A stretch of DNA of 64,000 nucleotides from Sphingomonas jaspsi DSM 18422 (GTDB lineage Bacteria > Pseudomonadota > Alphaproteobacteria > Sphingomonadales > Sphingomonadaceae): positions 2,477,810-2,541,809 of the forward strand of contig NZ_KK073876.1 in the NCBI RefSeq assembly GCF_000585415.1. The letters run 5' to 3'. This document shows, in pieces, positions 19,446-29,363 of the stretch. The notes beneath the pieces were generated by a model. The model saw only the letters and a program-made list of their open reading frames with translations. It had not been told where the DNA came from and searched no databases. How positions within the stretch are numbered: the first letter of the stretch is position 1; every line of letters begins with the position of its first letter. A program made the position numbers and the translations under genes.

Positions 19446-19461
19446 GTTGCGCAAATGCAAC
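19446..19461. promoter_or_regulatory. Inverted repeat in divergent promoter region
   Basis: GTTGC-GCAAAT-GCAAC lies in the 211-base gap between the divergent outer-membrane protein and L,D-transpeptidase genes. Its central position fits a regulator-binding site for either promoter. The short arms keep confidence low. Nothing else in the gap looks coding. Confidence 0.3.
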
Positions 19462-19557
19462 ATTCCGTTTCCGCCCGGGCCAAAGCCAGTTAGGGGGTTG
19501 AACGTCCGGTGCGATTGACGCGATATGGGACAGTAGCTTGAAAGGGCGAGAAAAACC

Positions 19558-20910
19558 GTGAAATCGTCAACCGTTAGTCGCGTAATCCTGGCCGCCGCCA
19601 TGAGTGCCACTCTGGCCGTGCCCTCCCCTGCTCTTGCGAAAAAGAAAGCGCCGCCGCCACCGCCGCCCGCCCCCGTTTATGTGCCGTCGACGCCGATCGA
19701 CCGCTTCTATTCGGCGCGCAAGGACGCGATGCTGTGGATGGGCAGCCGCGAGGCGCAAGTCGCTCTAGTCGAGTTGCTGCGTGATTCCCCGATCGACGGT
19801 TTCACCCGCGGGCCGCAGCTAGCGACGGAAATCGAGGCCAAGATCGCGGCGGCACAGGGCGGCGATGCCGCAGCAGCCAAGGTCGCCGACCGGGCGATGT
19901 CGCAAGCGCTGGTCGACTATGTCCAGTCGCTCTACCAGCCGATCGCCGGCATGGAATATGGCGACAATTGGGTACGCCCGCGCGCTCCCACGGGTGAATC
20001 GATCCTCGCCCTCGCCGCTCGTGCGCCGGTTCTCGCCGACCATGTGAAGACGGTATGGAATATCAATCCGATCTACGCCCAGCTCCGTCAGGCGGCGCTG
20101 GCCGAGGCGAAGCTGGCTAACGGCGGTCAATCGTCGCTGCTGGCGACCAACCTGTCGCGCGCGCGGTTCAAGTCGCCGTCGGATCGCTACGTCGTCGTCG
20201 ACATCGTGTCGCAGCGCCTATGGATGTACCAGGCCGGTCAGCCGGTCGGCAGCATGAAGGTCGTCGTCGGCAAGAATGAAATCGACAAGATGACCGGCAA
20301 GAACCTGCAGACGCCGATGATCGCCAGCGTGATGTATTACACGGTGCACAACCCCTATTGGCACGTGCCCGATCACCTGGTGAAGAACATCGCCAAGGGT
20401 GTCGTCAGCTTCGGCGTCAACGCGATCAAGGGGCGATACGAAGTCGTCAGCGCCTGGGCCAACGACGCCGTTGTGCTCGATCCCAACACGGTCGACTGGA
20501 AGGCCGCGGCCGCCGGTCAGATCTTCCCCAAGCTTCGTCAGCGTCCGTCGGGCGACAATTCGATGGGCAAGATGAAATTCCCGTTCGTGAACAGCGAAGG
20601 CATCTTCCTGCACGACACCGAGCATAAGGAATATTTCGCCAAGTCCGACCGCTCGCTCAGCAACGGCTGCGTCCGTCTCGAACAGGCGGCGCGTCTCGGC
20701 GAATGGCTCAACCAGGGCAAACTGGTGGCGCCGGCGGGCGGAACCGAGGCTGCGGTCCCCTTCCCGCAGGGTGTCCCGGTCTACATCACTTATCTGACTG
20801 CGCGTCCCGAAGACGGGAAGATCGCCTATGCCAAGGATATCTACGGCTGGGATCGGGCCCCGCGCCAGGTTGCCGCTGCTGCGGCGGCGACAACCAGCAG
20901 CACTCAATAA
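19558..20910 (+). CDS. L,D-transpeptidase (YkuD domain, YcbB-like)
   Basis: Exported enzyme of 450 residues that builds 3-3 peptidoglycan cross-links or attaches proteins to the wall. The signal peptide ends near PALAKKK, and a proline run follows. An N-terminal helical region (about 45-200) precedes the catalytic YkuD domain (about 205-405) with His352 (LHDTEH) and catalytic Cys371 in SNGCVR. The long form with an insertion before the active site (PFVNSEGIFLHDT) is YcbB/LdtD-like. It starts at GTG 19558 and its stop overlaps the end of the convergent amylase gene by 7 bp. Confidence 0.88.
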   Translation: MKSSTVSRVILAAAMSATLAVPSPALAKKKAPPPPPPAPVYVPSTPIDRFYSARKDAMLWMGSREAQVALVELLRDSPIDGFTRGPQLATEIEAKIAAAQGGDAAAAKVADRAMSQALVDYVQSLYQPIAGMEYGDNWVRPRAPTGESILALAARAPVLADHVKTVWNINPIYAQLRQAALAEAKLANGGQSSLLATNLSRARFKSPSDRYVVVDIVSQRLWMYQAGQPVGSMKVVVGKNEIDKMTGKNLQTPMIASVMYYTVHNPYWHVPDHLVKNIAKGVVSFGVNAIKGRYEVVSAWANDAVVLDPNTVDWKAAAAGQIFPKLRQRPSGDNSMGKMKFPFVNSEGIFLHDTEHKEYFAKSDRSLSNGCVRLEQAARLGEWLNQGKLVAPAGGTEAAVPFPQGVPVYITYLTARPEDGKIAYAKDIYGWDRAPRQVAAAAAATTSSTQ

Positions 20911-22271
20911 GTCCGTCTGAACACCCGGGTCGACCAGGGGGCGAGCGTCATGCTCGTCCCCTTTTTGATGTCCAGCGTCGCCCCGTCCCTTTCTGACCAG
21001 CTACCGGGTTGCGGCAGTTCACCAAGGGTTACGGTACGCGGCTCTGCGCTGTAGTTCTGGACCACCAGTACCGCGTCGCCATCCTTCGAGCGGACGAAGC
21101 TGAAGACCTTCTGCGCATCGCTGTTCTTCACCTGAACCATCCGCGCGCCCCATGGCGCATTGTCGAGCGCATGGTGCCGGTCGCGGAAAGCGATCCAGTC
21201 GGCGATCAGCGCGCCGTTGGGGTGCGCCTTCCAGACGATCGGGTCCTTCTCGAAGAACTTCAGCCGCTTGTCGTTCCCGGCCTCCTGCCCGTTGTAGATG
21301 AGCGGGACGCCTTCGCTGGTGAACAATAGCGCGAAGGCGTTGGGTAGCGCGGGACCCATCCGTTCGAATTCGGTCCCCGACCAGGCGTTTTCATCATGGT
21401 TCGAGGTGAAGATCATGCGCTGCGCGCCGGTCGGCCACGCACTCTCATTCTCGCTGTAGAAGCCATAAAGCGCGCCGGTATCCGCCTCGCCCTTGCCGAT
21501 CTTCTGCAGCGCTTCGGCCCAGGCCCAGCCGTAGCTTGCGTCGAACGAGGTCATGTGGAGGTCGCGGTGATTGAATTCGCCGAGCATCCAGACGGGCTTG
21601 ATGCGATTGAGGTCGCGCCGCACCTGGTTCCAGAAGTCGGGCGGGACGTAGCCGGCAACGTCGGCGCGGAAGCCGTCTACGCCGACGTCCCGCACCCAAT
21701 AGGCCATCGCCCCTGCCATCTCGCGGCGAAGACCCGCCTTCGAATAATCGAGATCGATGATGTCCGACCAGTCCCACCACGGGGTCGACACATGGTCCCC
21801 CTTCCAGTCGTGGACGTACCAGTCCGGGTGCTGGGTCACCCACTTATGATCCCAGGCCGTATGATTGGCGACCCAGTCGAGGATTACATGCATTCCTTGG
21901 GCATGGGCCGCGTCAACGAAGGCCCTTAGGTCGGCGGTCGTGCCAAGCTCGGGATTGACCGCGCGATAGTCGCGCACGCTGTAGGGACTGCCCATCGTCC
22001 CCTTGCGGTTCTTTTCGCCAATCGGGTGGATGGGCATCAGCCACAAAATATCGACCCCCATCGACTTCAGCCGCGGGATTTGCGCGGTCGCGGCCTTCAG
22101 CGTGCCGTCCGGCGTGAACTGGCGGGTATTGATCTGGTAGATGACGGCCTGCCGCGACCAGGCCGGATGCTTGATCCCTTCGAAGCTTGCCGGCGCATAG
22201 GGGTCGGCGGGCTTCGTATGGGCCGCAACCGGCGCGAACAGCAACGATGCGGCAACGAGGGATCTGAGCAT
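20904..22271 (-). CDS. Exported GH13 alpha-amylase-family enzyme
   Basis: Glycoside hydrolase of 455 residues. A signal peptide ([19 protein letters not shown]) directs it to the periplasm. The (beta/alpha)8 barrel has catalytic nucleophile Asp204 (GFRADVAG), acid/base Glu232 (MLGEFN) and the transition-state Asp of [16 protein letters not shown] is conserved region I. It is the last gene after eda, only 4 bases away, so it should be transcribed with the Entner-Doudoroff operon. It likely cuts alpha-1,4-glucans or maltodextrins. Confidence 0.88.
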   Translation of the reverse strand: MLRSLVAASLLFAPVAAHTKPADPYAPASFEGIKHPAWSRQAVIYQINTRQFTPDGTLKAATAQIPRLKSMGVDILWLMPIHPIGEKNRKGTMGSPYSVRDYRAVNPELGTTADLRAFVDAAHAQGMHVILDWVANHTAWDHKWVTQHPDWYVHDWKGDHVSTPWWDWSDIIDLDYSKAGLRREMAGAMAYWVRDVGVDGFRADVAGYVPPDFWNQVRRDLNRIKPVWMLGEFNHRDLHMTSFDASYGWAWAEALQKIGKGEADTGALYGFYSENESAWPTGAQRMIFTSNHDENAWSGTEFERMGPALPNAFALLFTSEGVPLIYNGQEAGNDKRLKFFEKDPIVWKAHPNGALIADWIAFRDRHHALDNAPWGARMVQVKNSDAQKVFSFVRSKDGDAVLVVQNYSAEPRTVTLGELPQPGSWSERDGATLDIKKGTSMTLAPWSTRVFRRTY

Positions 22272-22275
22272 TACA

Positions 22276-22890
22276 CTACCTTTCGAACTGGGCGGCCTTC
22301 CGCGCACGCTCGCCAACCTTGGCCATGTCACGCTCGCCCGCCGGAACCAGCCAGCTCCCGCCGACGCAAAGCACCGCCGGATGCGCCAGCCATTGCGACA
22401 CCGTATCCTCGCGGATCCCGCCGGTGGGACAAAAGCGGACATCGCCGAACGGGCCGGCTAGCGCTTTGAGCGCATTCAATCCACCCGCGGCTTCCGCGGG
22501 GAAGAATTTGAACCGGTCGAGGCCGAGATCGAGCCCGCGCATGATGTCGCCGGCGTTGGCGATCCCGGGCAGGAACGGCACGCCGCTGGCGATGGCGGCC
22601 TTGCCAAGGCCTTCGGTAAGGCCAGGCGACACGATAAACTGCGATCCGGCGTCGATCGCCTCGCCCAGCATTTTCTCGTTGAGCACAGTGCCAGCGCCGA
22701 CGATGGCACCATCGACCTTGCTCATCGCGCGAATGCAATCCAGCGCGTTGGGCGTGCGCAGCGTGATTTCGAGCACCGGCAGCCCCGCCTCGACCAGCGT
22801 TTCCGCTAGAGCGACCGGGTCGATCCCCTCTTCCATCACCAGCACCGGAATGACCGGAGCGGTGCGCATCACCGTTTCGATATCGCTCAT
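22276..22890 (-). CDS. eda: KDPG aldolase
   Basis: Cleaves 2-keto-3-deoxy-6-phosphogluconate to pyruvate and glyceraldehyde 3-phosphate, the last Entner-Doudoroff step. The protein has 204 residues, typical of the trimeric enzyme. Schiff-base Lys128 lies in RFKFFPAE and the catalytic Glu41 in LEITLRT; GAGTVLN is conserved. Its ATG overlaps the glk stop by 4 bp. The edd-glk-eda order with zwf and pgl upstream matches Entner-Doudoroff operons of related alphaproteobacteria. Confidence 0.95.
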   Translation of the reverse strand: MSDIETVMRTAPVIPVLVMEEGIDPVALAETLVEAGLPVLEITLRTPNALDCIRAMSKVDGAIVGAGTVLNEKMLGEAIDAGSQFIVSPGLTEGLGKAAIASGVPFLPGIANAGDIMRGLDLGLDRFKFFPAEAAGGLNALKALAGPFGDVRFCPTGGIREDTVSQWLAHPAVLCVGGSWLVPAGERDMAKVGERARKAAQFER

Positions 22891-23861
22891 GCAAACTCCT
22901 TGGCGAAGGCGGCGGCGGCGCCATAGAGGCCCGGCTCGGGATAGGTTACCAGTTTCACCGGGATCGCCTCCATTCGACGTTCGAAACGGCCCTTGGCGAT
23001 GAAGCGGTCGGCAAAGCCCGAGGTCGCGAAGCGATCACGGATACGGTAGCCGAGCCCGCCAGCGATCACCACGGCATTGGCGCCGTGCGCCAGCGCCTGG
23101 TCGCCCGCGACCGCACCCAGCGACAGGAAAAAGCGGTCAAGCGCCGCGCCGGCAAGCGGGTCGCTACCGTCAAGCGCGGCCGCCCACAGCGCCTTGTCGT
23201 CGACATGGGCCACGGCCTTGCCTTCGATCGCGGCCAGCGCATTGTAGATGTTGAACAATCCCGAACCGCAGGCGATCCGCTCGACCGACACGCGGCGGTA
23301 GACGCGGCGCAGCGACTGCAGGATCTGGTCTTCCAGGGCGTCGAGCGGCGCGAAGTCGACATGCCCGCCTTCGGTTTCGATGACATGATATTCGTGCGCC
23401 GGAAGCTTCAGCAGCTGCGCCACCCCAAGCCCGGTTCCGGGCCCCACAATGCTGGTAAGGCCGGTTTCGGGAAGCGGTCCGTCGGGGCCGCACAGGTGCA
23501 GGAAATGTTCGTCGTCGAGCTGCGCCACGGCATGGGCCACCGCCCCGAAATCGTTGACGATCTTGTACTGGGTAACGCCCAGTTTCTCCTGCATCAGCGC
23601 GGGACGGATGACCCATGGGTTGTTGGTCAGCTTCAGGACATCGCCGCCGACCGGGCCGGCAAAGGCGATGCCGATGGCATCGGGTTCGGGACCGGGATTG
23701 CGGGCGCAAAAATCCTGCCAGGCCAGCTGGAAGCTCGCATGGTCGGCGGTTTTCAACACCACCGGCTCGCCAAGCGACACGACCTTGCCGCCGTCGATGT
23801 CGGCCAGTGCGAAGCGGGCGTGCGTGCCGCCGATGTCGGCGACGGCGATGGTGCGGCTCAT
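22887..23861 (-). CDS. glk: Glucokinase
   Basis: Phosphorylates glucose with ATP to glucose 6-phosphate. The 324-residue protein is the proteobacterial type without the ROK zinc motif: phosphate-binding [12 protein letters not shown] at the N-terminus, [10 protein letters not shown] with the catalytic Asp, GPGTGLGVA, and [11 protein letters not shown] in the glucose-binding loop. It overlaps edd upstream and eda downstream by 4 bp each. Its place here links glucose released by the amylases and glucosidases at this locus to Entner-Doudoroff breakdown. Confidence 0.94.
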   Translation of the reverse strand: MSRTIAVADIGGTHARFALADIDGGKVVSLGEPVVLKTADHASFQLAWQDFCARNPGPEPDAIGIAFAGPVGGDVLKLTNNPWVIRPALMQEKLGVTQYKIVNDFGAVAHAVAQLDDEHFLHLCGPDGPLPETGLTSIVGPGTGLGVAQLLKLPAHEYHVIETEGGHVDFAPLDALEDQILQSLRRVYRRVSVERIACGSGLFNIYNALAAIEGKAVAHVDDKALWAAALDGSDPLAGAALDRFFLSLGAVAGDQALAHGANAVVIAGGLGYRIRDRFATSGFADRFIAKGRFERRMEAIPVKLVTYPEPGLYGAAAAFAKEFA

Positions 23862-25669
23862 AACATTCCGTCCATTCCGGCGAGCATGGCGGATCCGCCA
23901 TGTTCGGCATTGTCAGCGCCGTGGCGCATGAAGGCGAATAGTTCGCGGCCCGTGCCGATATGCGGCGGCGGCGGCGGTACGGGCTCGCGGCTGTCAAGGT
24001 CGGCGTGAACCTGCAGCGTTCCCGAATGGCCGCACAGCTTGATCATATCGCCGTCGCGGACCTTGGACAGCGGTCCGCCGCCGAGCGCTTCGCTGCAGCA
24101 GTGGATCGCCGCCGGGACCTTGCCGCTGGCGCCCGACATGCGCCCGTCCGTGACCAAAGCGACCCTGAACCCCTTGTCCTGCAACACGCCGAGCGGCGGG
24201 GTCAGCTTGTGCAGTTCTGGCATGCCGTTGGCGCGTGGGCCCTGGAAGCGCACCACCACCACCACGTCGCGGTCAAGCTCTCCCGCCTTGAAGGCGTCGA
24301 CCACCTGGTTCTGGTCGTGGAACACCCGGCAGGGCGCCTCGATCGTCCAGCGCTCGCGGTCGACGGCGCTGGTCTTGAAGATGGCGCGGCCGAGGTTGCC
24401 CTTGACCAGCTTCATGCCCCCATCGGGAAGGAACGGGTCGCTGGCAGGCCGCAGCATGTCGGGGTTGGACGATTGCGTGACCCCGTCCCAACGCAGCGCA
24501 TCGCCGTCCAGTGACGGCCGCGAGGCGAACGCGGCGAATTCGTCCGCCCCGGCGGCGAGGATGTCGCCGTGCAGCAGGCCATGTTCGACCAAGGTATGTG
24601 CGACAAACTCCATCCCGCCCGCATGGTGAAAATCGTTCGTATCGCCCGAACCATTTGGGTACACTCGGGCAATCAGCGGCACGGCATCGCTCAGCCGGTC
24701 GATGTCTTCCCAGTCGATGACAATGCCCGCCGCCCGCGCGATGGCGGGGATATGGATGGCATGGTTGGTCGACCCGCCGGTCGCCAGCAGCCCGACGGTC
24801 GCGTTGACGATGGCGCGTTCGTCGACAACCAGGCCCAACGGCCGCTCGCGCTTGGCAGACAGGTCGGCGATGCGGTGGACCGCGGCGCGGGTCAGTGCCT
24901 GGCGCAGCGGTGTGCCCGGATTGACGAAGGCGCTGCCCGGGACATGCAGCCCCATCAGCTCCATCATCATCTGGTTCGAATTGGCGGTGCCGTAGAAGGT
25001 GCAGGTGCCCGCGCCGTGATAGCTGGCGGCTTCGGCGGCGAGCAGTTCTTCCTTGGTCGCCTTGCCTTCCGCGAACAGTTGGCGGACCCGCTGCTTCTCC
25101 TTGTTGGCCAGACCGGACGGCATCGGACCGGCGGGGACCAGCAACGCGGGCAAATGACCGAAGCGAAGCGCGCCGATCAAAAGGCCCGGCACGATCTTGT
25201 CGCAGATGCCGAGCATCGCCACGCCGTCGAACATGCCATGGCTGAGCGCCACTGCCGTCGACAGGGCGATGACGTCGCGGCTGAACAGCGACAGCTCCAT
25301 CCCCGACTGGCCTTGGGTCACCCCGTCGCACATCGCCGGGACCCCGCCCGCGACCTGCGCCGTGGCGCCGACCTCGCGCGCCCAGACCTTCATCTGTTCG
25401 GGGTAGCGATAATAGGGCTGGTGCGCCGACAACATGTCGTTGAAGGCCGTGACGATGCCGATGTTCGGCCCGCGCATGCCGCGGATCGCCTCCTTGTCCT
25501 CGCCCGCCGCGGCGAAGCCGTGGGCGAAGTTGCCGCAACTCATTCGCGGGCGGCTGATCCCGCGTTCGGCCTCGTCGGCGATCAGCTTCAGGTAGGTGCT
25601 GCGGCTCGGCTTCGACCGTTCGATGATGCGGTCGGTGACAGCCGCGACTTTGGGGTCGAGCCGCGCCAT
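23858..25669 (-). CDS. edd: Phosphogluconate dehydratase
   Basis: [4Fe-4S] dehydratase that converts 6-phosphogluconate to KDPG. The protein has 603 residues, the usual length for the IlvD/Edd family. [44 protein letters not shown] and [13 protein letters not shown] are the family landmarks, and the cluster cysteines are in place. I start at the ATG at 25669; a GTG one codon upstream is also possible. Either start overlaps the pgl stop. Confidence 0.95.
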   Translation of the reverse strand: MARLDPKVAAVTDRIIERSKPSRSTYLKLIADEAERGISRPRMSCGNFAHGFAAAGEDKEAIRGMRGPNIGIVTAFNDMLSAHQPYYRYPEQMKVWAREVGATAQVAGGVPAMCDGVTQGQSGMELSLFSRDVIALSTAVALSHGMFDGVAMLGICDKIVPGLLIGALRFGHLPALLVPAGPMPSGLANKEKQRVRQLFAEGKATKEELLAAEAASYHGAGTCTFYGTANSNQMMMELMGLHVPGSAFVNPGTPLRQALTRAAVHRIADLSAKRERPLGLVVDERAIVNATVGLLATGGSTNHAIHIPAIARAAGIVIDWEDIDRLSDAVPLIARVYPNGSGDTNDFHHAGGMEFVAHTLVEHGLLHGDILAAGADEFAAFASRPSLDGDALRWDGVTQSSNPDMLRPASDPFLPDGGMKLVKGNLGRAIFKTSAVDRERWTIEAPCRVFHDQNQVVDAFKAGELDRDVVVVVRFQGPRANGMPELHKLTPPLGVLQDKGFRVALVTDGRMSGASGKVPAAIHCCSEALGGGPLSKVRDGDMIKLCGHSGTLQVHADLDSREPVPPPPPHIGTGRELFAFMRHGADNAEHGGSAMLAGMDGML

Positions 25670-26370
25670 CACGGAGCCCAGTGAATGTCGATCGGCTGTT
25701 CGGCCTCGGCCAGCACGCGGCCGATCGGCAGCTTGGACGACTGCCCGTCCTCGATTGCGCCTTCCAGCAGGTCGCGCTTGGCCTGGCCGGTGATGGTAAT
25801 GAGGATGGTTCGGGCCGACAGGATCGCCGAGCGGGTCAGCGTAACGCGCGCAACCGGTGCTTCCGGCGGCAGCGGATCGGGCATGACGCCGATCGCGTTG
25901 CGGCCCTTGGGCGCATTCAGCGCCTCATCGAGGTCGGGTCCCGCGAAGATCGACGCCGTATGCCCGTCATTGCCCATGCCGAGCCAGACCAGGTCGGGCG
26001 GCCATTTAAGATCTTTCAATCGGGCGTCGGCCGAATTGCCGGCGAGCTTGTAATCGTCGATGTCGCCGGTGATCGGCACCACCCGCGCACCGACCGGCAG
26101 GAAGGTCTGCGCAATCATCCGCACGTTCGAACGCTCGTCGGTCATCGGCACCAGCCGCTCGTCGCCGGGGATGATGGTGACTTTTTTCCAGTTGATCTTG
26201 GCCTTCACCAGCCGATCGAAAATCGGCTTGGGCGTATTGCCGCCGGGCAGCGCGATCAGGGCTTCCCCGCGCGCATCGAGAGCAGATTCGATGATGAAGC
26301 CGATATCGCCCGCGACGGCATCGGCCATCTCGTCGAGCGTATCATAGTCCCAGAATTCAGCTTCAATCAT
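25669..26370 (-). CDS. pgl: 6-phosphogluconolactonase
   Basis: Hydrolyses 6-phosphogluconolactone to 6-phosphogluconate. DevB/Pgl type of 233 residues with LPGGNTPKPIFDRL, IPGDERLVP and LGMGNDGHTASIF, the phosphate- and substrate-binding loops shared with glucosamine-6-phosphate isomerases. The chosen ATG (26370) overlaps the end of zwf by 8 bp; an alternative start lies 15 bases upstream. It sits between zwf and edd, completing the oxidative branch in one transcript. Confidence 0.92.
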   Translation of the reverse strand: MIEAEFWDYDTLDEMADAVAGDIGFIIESALDARGEALIALPGGNTPKPIFDRLVKAKINWKKVTIIPGDERLVPMTDERSNVRMIAQTFLPVGARVVPITGDIDDYKLAGNSADARLKDLKWPPDLVWLGMGNDGHTASIFAGPDLDEALNAPKGRNAIGVMPDPLPPEAPVARVTLTRSAILSARTILITITGQAKRDLLEGAIEDGQSSKLPIGRVLAEAEQPIDIHWAP

Positions 26371-27820
26371 GCCAGCTAACTCCATCCCTTTCTGTCAGCG
26401 CGATGGCGGCCGACGGCCCCCAGCTTCCCGCGCTATATGTCCTTGGCGCCAGGCCGGCCTCTTCCCAGGCGGCACGAATGCCGTCGACCCAGGTCCATTG
26501 CGCCTCGACCTCGTCACGGCGCACGAACAGCGTCGGATTGCCTTCGATCAGGTCGAGCAGCAGCCGTTCATAGGCGATCCGGCGACGATGATCGGCAAAG
26601 GCGTTGGCCATGCCGACGTCAAGCGGCATTTCGCGCAGACGAACGCCGTCACGGTCGAGGCCCGGCGTCTTGGCCATCATCATCAGGCGGATATCTTCAT
26701 CGGGCTGGATCGAAATGACCAGCTTGTTGGGGCTGGTCTTGGCCCCTCGCGCCGAGAAAATGTTGAAGGGCACGCATTTGAACTGGATGTAGATTTCGGT
26801 CTTGCGGGTCGGCATGCGCTTGCCGGTGCGAAGGTAAAACGGCACCCCTGCCCAGCGCCAATTGTCGACATGGGCCTTCAGCGCGACGAAGGTTTCGGTC
26901 GTCGACGGCTTGCCGAGTTCTTCAAGATAGCCCTTGGCGGGCTGGCCGTCCGACGCCCCCGCACCATATTGACCGGTCACGACATGGTTGCCGACGTCGC
27001 TCGCGCCGATCTTGCGCAGCGAGCGCAGCACCTTGACCTTTTCGTCGCGGATCGCGGTCGCGTCGAAATCGGTCGGCGGCTCCATCGCCACCAGTGCCAG
27101 CAGCTGCAGCATATGGTTCTGGACCATGTCACGCATCGCGCCCGCGCCGTCGTAATAGCCGGCACGGCCTTCCAGCCCTACCGTTTCGGCGACGGTGATC
27201 TGAACATGGTCGATATGCGCGGAATTCCACAGCGGCTCGAACATCGAATTGGCGAAGCGCAGCGCCAGGAGGTTCTGGACGGTTTCCTTGCCCAGATAAT
27301 GGTCGATGCGGAAGGTCCGGTTTTCGGGGAAGGCCTTGGCCACCGCGTCGTTGATTTCGCGGCTGCTTTCCAGATCGCTGCCCAGCGGCTTTTCGAGCGC
27401 CAGCCTGACATTGTCGCAGGTCAGGCCGACCCGCTCTAGCCCATCGATGATCGGTTCGAACAGCGATGGCGCCGTCGACAGAAAGATGGCGAGGCCTTGC
27501 GAGCAGTCGATCCGCTTCGACAATTCGTCGAAATGGTCGGGGACCGACGCGTCCAGCGTGACGTAGCTGAGGCGTTTTGCGAACTCCGCGGCCTTGGCCT
27601 CGTCATAGAAGTCCGACGGCACATGTTCCTTAAGCGCTTCGAGCGCGGATTGCCGAAAGCCTTCGTCGTCGAGCTCGCTTCGCGCCGTGCCGACGATCTT
27701 GAGGCCGTCGGGCAGTAGGCCATCGGCATGCAGCCCATAGAGCGAAGGAAGGAGCATGCGGTGCGACAGGTCTCCGGTCGCACCAAACAGCAGCAGGGTC
27801 TGTACCTTGTCGGCGATCAT
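26363..27820 (-). CDS. zwf: Glucose-6-phosphate 1-dehydrogenase
   Basis: Oxidises glucose 6-phosphate with NAD(P)+ to 6-phosphogluconolactone. The protein has 485 residues. The cofactor motif reads FGATGDLSHRMLLPSLY, and the active-site sequence RIDHYLGKE is intact; EKPLGSD is present as well. It is the first gene of the Entner-Doudoroff unit. A palindrome matching the lacI-associated operator lies 61 bases upstream of its ATG, inside the end of the preceding halogenase-like gene, which suggests regulation with the maltodextrin genes. Confidence 0.95.
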   Translation of the reverse strand: MIADKVQTLLLFGATGDLSHRMLLPSLYGLHADGLLPDGLKIVGTARSELDDEGFRQSALEALKEHVPSDFYDEAKAAEFAKRLSYVTLDASVPDHFDELSKRIDCSQGLAIFLSTAPSLFEPIIDGLERVGLTCDNVRLALEKPLGSDLESSREINDAVAKAFPENRTFRIDHYLGKETVQNLLALRFANSMFEPLWNSAHIDHVQITVAETVGLEGRAGYYDGAGAMRDMVQNHMLQLLALVAMEPPTDFDATAIRDEKVKVLRSLRKIGASDVGNHVVTGQYGAGASDGQPAKGYLEELGKPSTTETFVALKAHVDNWRWAGVPFYLRTGKRMPTRKTEIYIQFKCVPFNIFSARGAKTSPNKLVISIQPDEDIRLMMMAKTPGLDRDGVRLREMPLDVGMANAFADHRRRIAYERLLLDLIEGNPTLFVRRDEVEAQWTWVDGIRAAWEEAGLAPRTYSAGSWGPSAAIALTERDGVSWHD

Positions 27821-27860
27821 GCATTCTCCCTAGCCGCAACGGAGGCGGCTTGCGAAGTGG

Positions 27861-29363
27861 TCAGGCGGACAATTTCGCCAATGCATCCGTATGCATCGGA
27901 TAATTGAGTGCGCAACCGTGAACGAAGCGGGCCATTTCGTCCATGTCAGCCGTGCGAATATTGGGTTCGACCGGTCGAAGCTTGGCGGGGTCTGGAAAAC
28001 TCCCGTAGCCAGCGAGCAGGCAATGCCAGCTGACGGCGCTGTAGCAGCCGTCGATCTTGCGGCGCTTCACTTCGGCCGCGACGTCCTGGCCGGTAAACCA
28101 GGCCGTGAAGATCGCCTTCAGGTCGTCGGACAGATGGTCGTGGCCGGTGGCATCGCGCCAATAGTCGGTGTCGCGGCGCTGAGCGGCGCGATAATGGCAG
28201 GCGATATAGTCGCGAATTCCGTCGTAGCGCCAGGCTATGCGCGCGTTGAAGTCGTCGCGGATCTTGGCAGTGACGCCGCCGCCATCGACCGCGTCGAGGA
28301 ATCCTTCGACCGTCGCCATGACGATGTGGAGCGCGGTCGCCTCCAGCGGTTCGATGAACCCCTGCGCCAGGCCGATCGCAAGGCAGTTGCGGACCCAGCT
28401 GCGTTCGACCCGCCCGACGCGCATCTTCAAGTGCCGCGCTTCAACATCCGGTCCGGCATCGACATGGGCACGCAGCTCGGCCTCCGCCTCCTCCGGCGTG
28501 ATGTAGCGAGAGGAATAAACGTAGCCGTTGCCCGTTCGGCTGGTCAGCGGAATATGCCAAGCCCAGCCCGCCGACAGCGCCGTGGCACGGGTCGCGACCT
28601 CCGGTCCTTCTGGACTGACGGGCGTGGGCATTACGACTGCGCTGTCGTTGAACAGATTGTCGGCGAAGCTGATATGCGGTTCGCCTAGCGCGCCTTCGAT
28701 CAGTGCGGCGCGGAAGCCGCTTGCGTCGACGAAAAGGTCGCCCGTGATGCGCCGTCCGTCATCGGCCACCAACGCCGCGATGTCGCCGTCCACAAGCTCG
28801 ACGTCGGCAATCGTCGCTTCGAAGCGCTCGACGCCGCGCGCCGTCGCCACCTCACGCAGATAGTCGCCGACGAGGTAGCTATCGAAGTGGTAGCCATATG
28901 TCGTCTCGAATGGGAAATTGACCGGGGTCAGCGGCGCCCGGCGCTGATCCGCCAGAACGGTCGGGACGAACCACAGATCCGGATGAGCCGGCACGTCGCG
29001 CCCATTTCGGCGCAGCAAGGCATGGTGGAAGAATTGCGGAACGCTATGACCGTCCAGCGCGGTTGGAAAGGGATGGAAGTAGCGTTCGTAGCCGGGCAGG
29101 TCTGACCAGCCGACGAATTCGATCCCCGTCTTGTAGGTCGCGTTGCAGCGCGGCATCCAGTCCGCTTCGGCGATGCCCATCGTGTCGAAGAAATGCTTCA
29201 GCTGCGGGGTCGACCCCTCGCCGACGCCGATGATCCCGATGTCCTTCGATTCGACGAGCGTGACCCGCGTCCCGCGCGTCCCCCAGCGCTGGTTGAACAG
29301 CATTGCCGCCATCCACCCGGCGGTCCCCCCGCCGAGGATGACGACCTGTCCCGGATGCGTCAT
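27861..29363 (-). CDS. Flavin-dependent tryptophan-halogenase-family protein (first copy)
   Basis: Protein of 500 residues with all hallmarks of FAD-dependent halogenases: GGGTAGWMAA (11-20, FAD binding), Lys78 in TYKTGIEF at the place of the catalytic Lys79 of PrnA/RebH, WAWHIP (the WxWxIP motif) and GFIEPLEATALH with the conserved Glu. Such proteins are common beside TonB-dependent receptors in sphingomonads, Caulobacter and Xanthomonas; their natural substrates are mostly unknown. Its ATG overlaps... the stop of its upstream neighbour GH97 by 4 bp. A putative operator for zwf lies in its final codons. Confidence 0.88.
   Translation of the reverse strand: MTHPGQVVILGGGTAGWMAAMLFNQRWGTRGTRVTLVESKDIGIIGVGEGSTPQLKHFFDTMGIAEADWMPRCNATYKTGIEFVGWSDLPGYERYFHPFPTALDGHSVPQFFHHALLRRNGRDVPAHPDLWFVPTVLADQRRAPLTPVNFPFETTYGYHFDSYLVGDYLREVATARGVERFEATIADVELVDGDIAALVADDGRRITGDLFVDASGFRAALIEGALGEPHISFADNLFNDSAVVMPTPVSPEGPEVATRATALSAGWAWHIPLTSRTGNGYVYSSRYITPEEAEAELRAHVDAGPDVEARHLKMRVGRVERSWVRNCLAIGLAQGFIEPLEATALHIVMATVEGFLDAVDGGGVTAKIRDDFNARIAWRYDGIRDYIACHYRAAQRRDTDYWRDATGHDHLSDDLKAIFTAWFTGQDVAAEVKRRKIDGCYSAVSWHCLLAGYGSFPDPAKLRPVEPNIRTADMDEMARFVHGCALNYPMHTDALAKLSA
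27882..27895. promoter_or_regulatory. Putative LacI-family operator upstream of zwf, inside a coding region
   Basis: TGCATCCGTATGCA, extended to ATGCATCCGTATGCAT at 27881-27896, is a palindrome except for one central base. It matches the sites before the TonB receptor/lacI pair (39474) and before the sugar transporter (40575). It lies 61 bases from the zwf start and overlaps the last codons of the halogenase-like gene. Confidence 0.7.
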
